Positions 6,206-9,420 of a stretch of DNA of 9,420 nucleotides are shown in pieces. The notes under the pieces are model-generated. The model saw only the letters and a program-made list of their open reading frames with translations, did no database searches and was not told the DNA's origin. A program made the translations under genes and the position numbers. Position 1 is the stretch's first letter, and every line of letters begins with the position of its first letter. The stretch comes from Candidatus Borrarchaeota archaeon. GTDB lineage: Archaea; Asgardarchaeota; Sifarchaeia; Borrarchaeales; Borrarchaeaceae. The DNA lies in the NCBI GenBank assembly GCA_016840645.1, contig JAEORY010000121.1, forward strand, positions 1-9,420, in the 5' to 3' direction.

Positions 6206-6660
6206 ATTTATCTAGATCCTAAACTTGTCATGAATTGTATTCTTTGGAATGTTTGACCTATTCTTTTTAACTAGACAAAATAGAATAAAAGAAACACCTG
6301 AGCTTCATTTAGGGTTTTGTCCTATTGTATGAGTCGCACCTGGCTATTCTTCCAGTTTTACCAAATTCTTTCTAATGCAAAGGTATCGACAAATATCGTG
6401 CATATTCAATTTTATGGAATCAAATAATCAAGAGGTACGATCTCCCAACTACGAGAATTCGAAAGAACGCTTTATCCAAGGCTAACACCACAGGATAAAA
6501 TAGTATCATCCGAAAACAACCAACTTTCCTATAATTTCTTCAGGCACACCTTTTCCATGAGTAGGGATGAACCTGGATTCTGTTTCCTTTTTATCGATAT
6601 ATCAGAGACCTATGGGAAGACATGAGAGAAATAATTTTCCAGCAATCGGGAGGGGATAGC
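6206..6660. other. Intergenic gap before the reductase gene
   Basis: No gene supported. Short ATG frames (for example 6329 and 6413, 23-32 codons) have neither ribosome binding sites nor recognisable motifs. A -10-like tataat at 6530-6535 lies 125 bases before the next gene, but no matching -35 element is seen. No clear terminator follows the regulator gene. Confidence 0.4.
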
Positions 6661-7719
6661 ATGGATACACCAAAAGGTTCAGGAGAGAAACTTCTGCTGA
6701 TGGGGTGTGGAAGCGTAGGGGGTGTGATCGCAAGCGGATTGCTACGTTCTGGGCACGATCTGTCGATTGTGACGAACAATGATCAGATTACGGATGCAGT
6801 CAATCATGACGGTTTACATGTGGTGGCACCAAAGGGGGAATGGGTGGTACCCACTCGTGTGTATACCCATTTGGATGAGGTCCAAGGGACATTCGACACA
6901 GTGCTACTTGCAATGAAAGCTACCCACGTAGAAGGGGCTGCGATGGATGTGGCGAAGCTTCTTTCACCGGATGGATACGTCGTGACCCTACAAAATGGAA
7001 TCGTTGAAGATCGCGTCGGTGAGATTCTAGGAAGAGAACGGGTAATCGGAGGACTTGTGGGGTGGGGGGCTACGATGAATACACCCGGCAAATATGAAAT
7101 GACCTCGCCCGGAGAGATTGTGGTAGGTGAATTGGATGGACAGGTAACGACACGTGTACAGCGTCTATGCTCCATTCTGGGAGCCTCTGTAGCTACCAGT
7201 CTCTCTACGAATATTTATGGGGTCTTATGGAGCAAACTTGCGATTAATTGCACCATCACAACCTTGGGAGCTGTAACAGGTCAATTGTTGGGAGAAATGT
7301 TAAATCGCTGGACCGTACGACGCCTCGCTTTAAGCATTACCAGTGAAGTTGCAGATGTAGCCCAATCGCAAGGGATATCTATGGAACCCGTTGGTGGTAC
7401 CTTGGCGATGGAAAGGATTTACCTCCCATCAAGTCGTCGAGACAAAAGCTTAGGTTTAGACATTTTGAGCCGTCAGGTGATCATGTTCATGGTCGGGTTG
7501 AAATTTCGTCGTTTAAAGTCTTCCATGCTTCAGAGCCTGGAGCGGGGTCGCCGTGCAGAGATCGATTTTATGAACGGTTATGTGGTCGAGCAAGGACGAA
7601 AGATGGGTGTTTCCACGCCCGTTAATGCTGCCTTGACCGACATGGTGCGGGAGATTGAGCGTGGGGAAAGATCGATCGATCCTGATAACCTCAGAGAGCT
7701 CATAAAGGGCAATTCCTGA
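6661..7719 (+). CDS. 2-dehydropantoate 2-reductase family protein
   Basis: A 352-residue cytoplasmic NAD(P)H-dependent oxidoreductase of the ApbA/PanE family, which reduces ketopantoate to pantoate in coenzyme A synthesis. Numbered from the ATG at 6661: the dinucleotide loop is G15-C-G-S-V-G-G21; K86 (LAMKATH) and N112 (TLQNG) are the conserved N-domain residues; K192 and N196 (LWSKLAINC) match the catalytic Lys and partner Asn; and E300 (GRRAEIDFMNGYV) matches the conserved substrate-binding Glu. All key residues are present. The protein is about 50 residues longer than typical PanE, mainly an insert near 240-280, so another 2-oxo acid could be the substrate. The start at 6661 has gggagggg (6648-6655) 5 bases upstream; an alternative ATG at 6622 has no good site. 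No pantothenate genes are adjacent, so the gene symbol is left open. Confidence 0.85.
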   Translation: MDTPKGSGEKLLLMGCGSVGGVIASGLLRSGHDLSIVTNNDQITDAVNHDGLHVVAPKGEWVVPTRVYTHLDEVQGTFDTVLLAMKATHVEGAAMDVAKLLSPDGYVVTLQNGIVEDRVGEILGRERVIGGLVGWGATMNTPGKYEMTSPGEIVVGELDGQVTTRVQRLCSILGASVATSLSTNIYGVLWSKLAINCTITTLGAVTGQLLGEMLNRWTVRRLALSITSEVADVAQSQGISMEPVGGTLAMERIYLPSSRRDKSLGLDILSRQVIMFMVGLKFRRLKSSMLQSLERGRRAEIDFMNGYVVEQGRKMGVSTPVNAALTDMVREIERGERSIDPDNLRELIKGNS

Positions 7720-7720
7720 T

Positions 7721-7839
7721 GAAATATCATCGAGTAACATTAAAACCCACGTAAAGCATCTCGCTTTGAATCATCCAAAGCCATTCGAATTGCCTACCGA
7801 CGCACCTGGAGCGCTGAGCATGTGATATTTGGATTTTAA
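7721..7839 (+). pseudogene. Decayed LuxR-type helix-turn-helix fragment
   Basis: Directly after the reductase stop, the frame at 7721-7768 reads EISSSNIKTHVKHLAL, matching the recognition-helix region of LuxR/NarL DNA-binding domains (typically S-x-NTVKTHVKHIL-x-KL). The frame then shifts, and from 7771 another frame reads SSKAIRIAYRRTWSAEHV up to a TAA at 7837-7839, plausibly the last helix. There is no start codon and no upstream domain, so this is a remnant at best. It is not a DNA-level copy of the intact regulator at 5504-6205. The match is short, so confidence is moderate. Confidence 0.4.
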
Positions 7840-8392
7840 AATCGAAAGATCTTTGATAACCAAACCCAAAAGAGTGAATCAAAAACATGATTTCAGGCCC
7901 TAAGTTGAAGTTGTTTATTCGGTTTTGTTCAGACAATGGGTTAAAAAATGGAAGCTCGCAGCAACCTTGTGATCTATCTCACGATGCTAGCATGCTTGCA
8001 ACCTGCACTAGCAAATAATATTTGGATGATCACATCTTAGGTCTGGTTCGTTCTTTTTATGCTGCGAGCTTCTACCCGGAGGTGCGTCTAGAGTTACCAA
8101 TCACAAAACGCACCACAATGTCTTTACTTTAGCTTATTTTTCTTATCTTTGTTTGACGCTTAGCTGACGCTCAATTTGTGGATGACGTACGCACTACTAT
8201 CCATCCGATTCCCCTTATCTAAAGCTAGTGAAACATGTTAGCAAAATGATATAGGGTCGCATGCACGTCCTGTCTGAACGTCGAAAATTCGCGACCTGAG
8301 CGCAATTGCTTGGGTTGAATAATTTTAACCACTTCGACGCCGAGAATAAGGTAAGCACCTCAAATAAATCCCCAAAGGAGATAATTCTAAGA
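7840..8392. other. Gap holding inverted repeats, no gene
   Basis: No coding frame is supported. The stretch holds the nested inverted repeat at 7951-8072 and, just after it, a shorter pair ggtgcgt (8081-8087) / acgcacc (8108-8114). A minus-strand frame at 8215-8469 is 84 codons long but has no motif and overlaps a more protein-like plus-strand frame. Confidence 0.4.
7951..8072. repeat. Nested inverted-repeat element, 122 bp
   Basis: gaagctcgcagca (7951-7963) and tgctgcgagcttc (8060-8072) are perfect 13-bp inverted repeats. Inside them, tgtgatc (7968-7974) pairs with gatcaca (8028-8034), and tgctag (7985-7990) pairs with ctagca (8008-8013). The whole could fold into one long branched hairpin. 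No flanking direct repeat is visible and no reading frame lies inside. It could be a small non-autonomous transposon (MITE), a structured RNA or a regulatory DNA site. Confidence 0.5.
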
Positions 8393-8559
8393 ATGTCCGA
8401 AGGGAAGAGGAGTTTATTAGATATCGGAAGCTGGATGGAGGCTGGCAAGTGGAATTTGTAGTTAAGCAAGGCTCAAAGGTCTACAAGTTGCTGAGGTCAC
8501 AACAGTATACATCCAAAGAATATCCATCACGAAGCAGGTTGTCTAAATGTTTTTACTAG
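8393..8559 (+). pseudogene. Possible frameshifted small gene, unknown family
   Basis: An ATG at 8393 has aaaggag (8374-8380) 12 bases upstream and starts MSEGKR. The frame then soon ends, but the frame one base back continues as EEFIRYRKLDGGWQVEFVVK, then QGSKVYKLLRSQQYTSKE, ending at TAG 8557-8559. The combined product of about 55 residues has the alternating pattern of a beta sheet; SQQYTSKE faintly recalls DUF1508/YegP repeats. A one-base loss in the purine-rich tract near 8401-8412 would explain the break. The continued frame has no start codon of its own. Weak evidence, kept because the protein-like signal and the binding site agree. Confidence 0.27.
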
Positions 8560-8842
8560 ACAGCCAATTTTCTATGCACCAAGGTAGATTCGAAGGAAAA
8601 CTTAACGAAACACATAGAACCTGAGATCCTTTCAGGGTATTTGCTAATACTTGAGGGTGTATCTCGACCCAAACGCCCACATCTCAGGCGCACATGGTTG
8701 GTTGAGCTTGAAATCCGCTCATCTTAAATCGTAGAACCATTACACGTGTTCGTCCGATCGTGTTACAGCTTGTTCTTGTCATTAGGGGGGTGTGAGAGAA
8801 AAAATCAGATGCGTTCTATTGAGATATCGGTTCTTCGATAAA
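8560..8842. other. Gap downstream of the sortase gene, one possible fold
   Basis: No gene seen. cctgagat (8620-8627) and atctcagg (8681-8688) are inverted repeats enclosing two small hairpins: gtatt-tgct-aatac (8637-8650) and gggt/accc (8655-8670). Together they could form a three-way junction. No known RNA family was recognised, and such folds can occur by chance. No T-rich terminator follows the sortase gene on the minus strand. Confidence 0.3.
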
Positions 8843-9420
8843 TTATCTTTGAAATCGAATGCTAGATTTAGGTAGATCGCTTTGTGGTGTTGCGACAATA
8901 AAGTACCGTCCCCAGTTCGGATTGCGATCTACCTCGATACATGTTTGAAGAATGAGCCTATCCCGCTTACCATACACCCAGTTAAATAATTCAACCGTTG
9001 AATAAGTAGGCTTTAGATGTCCTAATTTTCGAAAACTGGAATAAGGGCTATTAGGTGTAAGAGCTTGAAAGCGAAGTAATTCGCGTACGATGAACTTGCG
9101 ATAATTTTTATTTCCAAAAATTAAATAGATTTGTTGACCTTCCTTGAGATCAAAAAAACGCCTCCCTACATGATTTTGATGAACGAGAAGTCCTTTACTC
9201 CCGTAATGGTCTGCCAGTCTGAATTGGGTTACGACACCAGCCGCATTAGAAACAAAGCCTGGATTCGTGATGGGCTGTTGAACCACTCTTGCAGTAAGCA
9301 TTTTAGGTATATAGAGTCCAATTACCTGATCGTGATTGCCAGCTTCTAAGGATGCGATGAACTCCGAGAGGGTTGGGATAGGCGGCAGATTTATGTCACC
9401 GCTTGGAGGCTCATCGAGCC
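8843..9420 (-). CDS. Sortase-like protein, 5' end beyond window
   Basis: The minus-strand frame is open from the right edge to TAA at 8843-8845, giving 191 visible residues. An internal ATG at 9301 is not the start: the 39 residues before it (including PPIPTLSEFIASL and DQVIGLYIPK) continue the sortase fold. Features counted from the first full codon: catalytic His in GLLVHQNH (H80 or H83), catalytic Cys in RLILQTC (C160), and Arg in WGRYFIVATP (R171), the His/Cys/Arg triad in the usual order. Sortases are membrane-anchored transpeptidases that cut surface proteins at a sorting signal and join them to the envelope. The Pro-rich region before the domain would be the linker after an N-terminal anchor lying outside the window. 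Chloroflexota often carry such lone sortase-like proteins whose substrates are unclear. No partner substrate is visible. Confidence 0.75.
   Translation of the reverse strand, partial: LDEPPSGDINLPPIPTLSEFIASLEAGNHDQVIGLYIPKMLTARVVQQPITNPGFVSNAAGVVTQFRLADHYGSKGLLVHQNHVGRRFFDLKEGQQIYLIFGNKNYRKFIVRELLRFQALTPNSPYSSFRKLGHLKPTYSTVELFNWVYGKRDRLILQTCIEVDRNPNWGRYFIVATPQSDLPKSSIRFQR

Noticed and set aside
6804..7175. 123-codon minus-strand frame inside the reductase gene
   Set aside because: Ser/Thr/Pro-rich shadow of a well-supported gene on the opposite strand.
8618..8670. Possible TPP riboswitch because of a ctgagat segment
   Set aside because: The second conserved TPP half and the required spacing are missing, and no thiamine gene is nearby.

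Overview
The window most resembles a chromosomal accessory stretch from a member of the Chloroflexota, probably class Anaerolineae. This is inferred from protein style only. The right-edge sortase-like protein, the small anchored protein with a C-x3-C-W-x-G-I-x-P-G motif and the TPR-like protein with an 'AWLWMA' signature all look like families common in that group. No rRNA, tRNA or marker gene is present. Coding density is low: long gaps hold no convincing gene, and at least four short stretches look like broken or truncated genes.

Layout. 1-170: the tail of a ComM/YifB-type (Mg-chelatase-like) reading frame that stops matching its family just where the Walker A loop should begin, followed by a hairpin terminator. 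659-1345: a membrane-anchored protein of unknown function. 1364-2814: a complete insertion sequence with near-perfect inverted ends, one DDE transposase and a hairpin covering the transposase ribosome binding site and start codon. 2815-3899: no convincing gene. 3900-6205: the most interesting block. It holds small protein A, a frameshifted TPR/zinc-ribbon gene, a cyclic di-GMP-I (GEMM) riboswitch with a long downstream hairpin, small protein B (about half identical to A), a tiny ORF resembling a four-helix-bundle N-terminus, and a NarL/LuxR-type regulator whose receiver domain has lost its phosphorylation residues. 6661-7719: a ketopantoate-reductase-family dehydrogenase followed by a decayed LuxR-type helix-turn-helix. 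7840-8842: mostly non-coding, with two unexplained inverted-repeat structures and one possible frameshifted mini-gene. 8843-9420 (minus): a 5'-truncated sortase-like gene running off the right edge.

How the parts may work together (inference). Protein B should be under direct cyclic di-GMP control through the riboswitch, and protein A, its homologue, lies about 0.6 kb upstream without a recognisable riboswitch. The TPR gene directly abuts A and is probably translationally coupled to it. The LuxR-type regulator just downstream seems built to work without phosphorylation. Together this suggests a small signalling or surface-behaviour locus built on an undescribed small-protein family. The dehydrogenase, the insertion sequence and the sortase appear unrelated to it.
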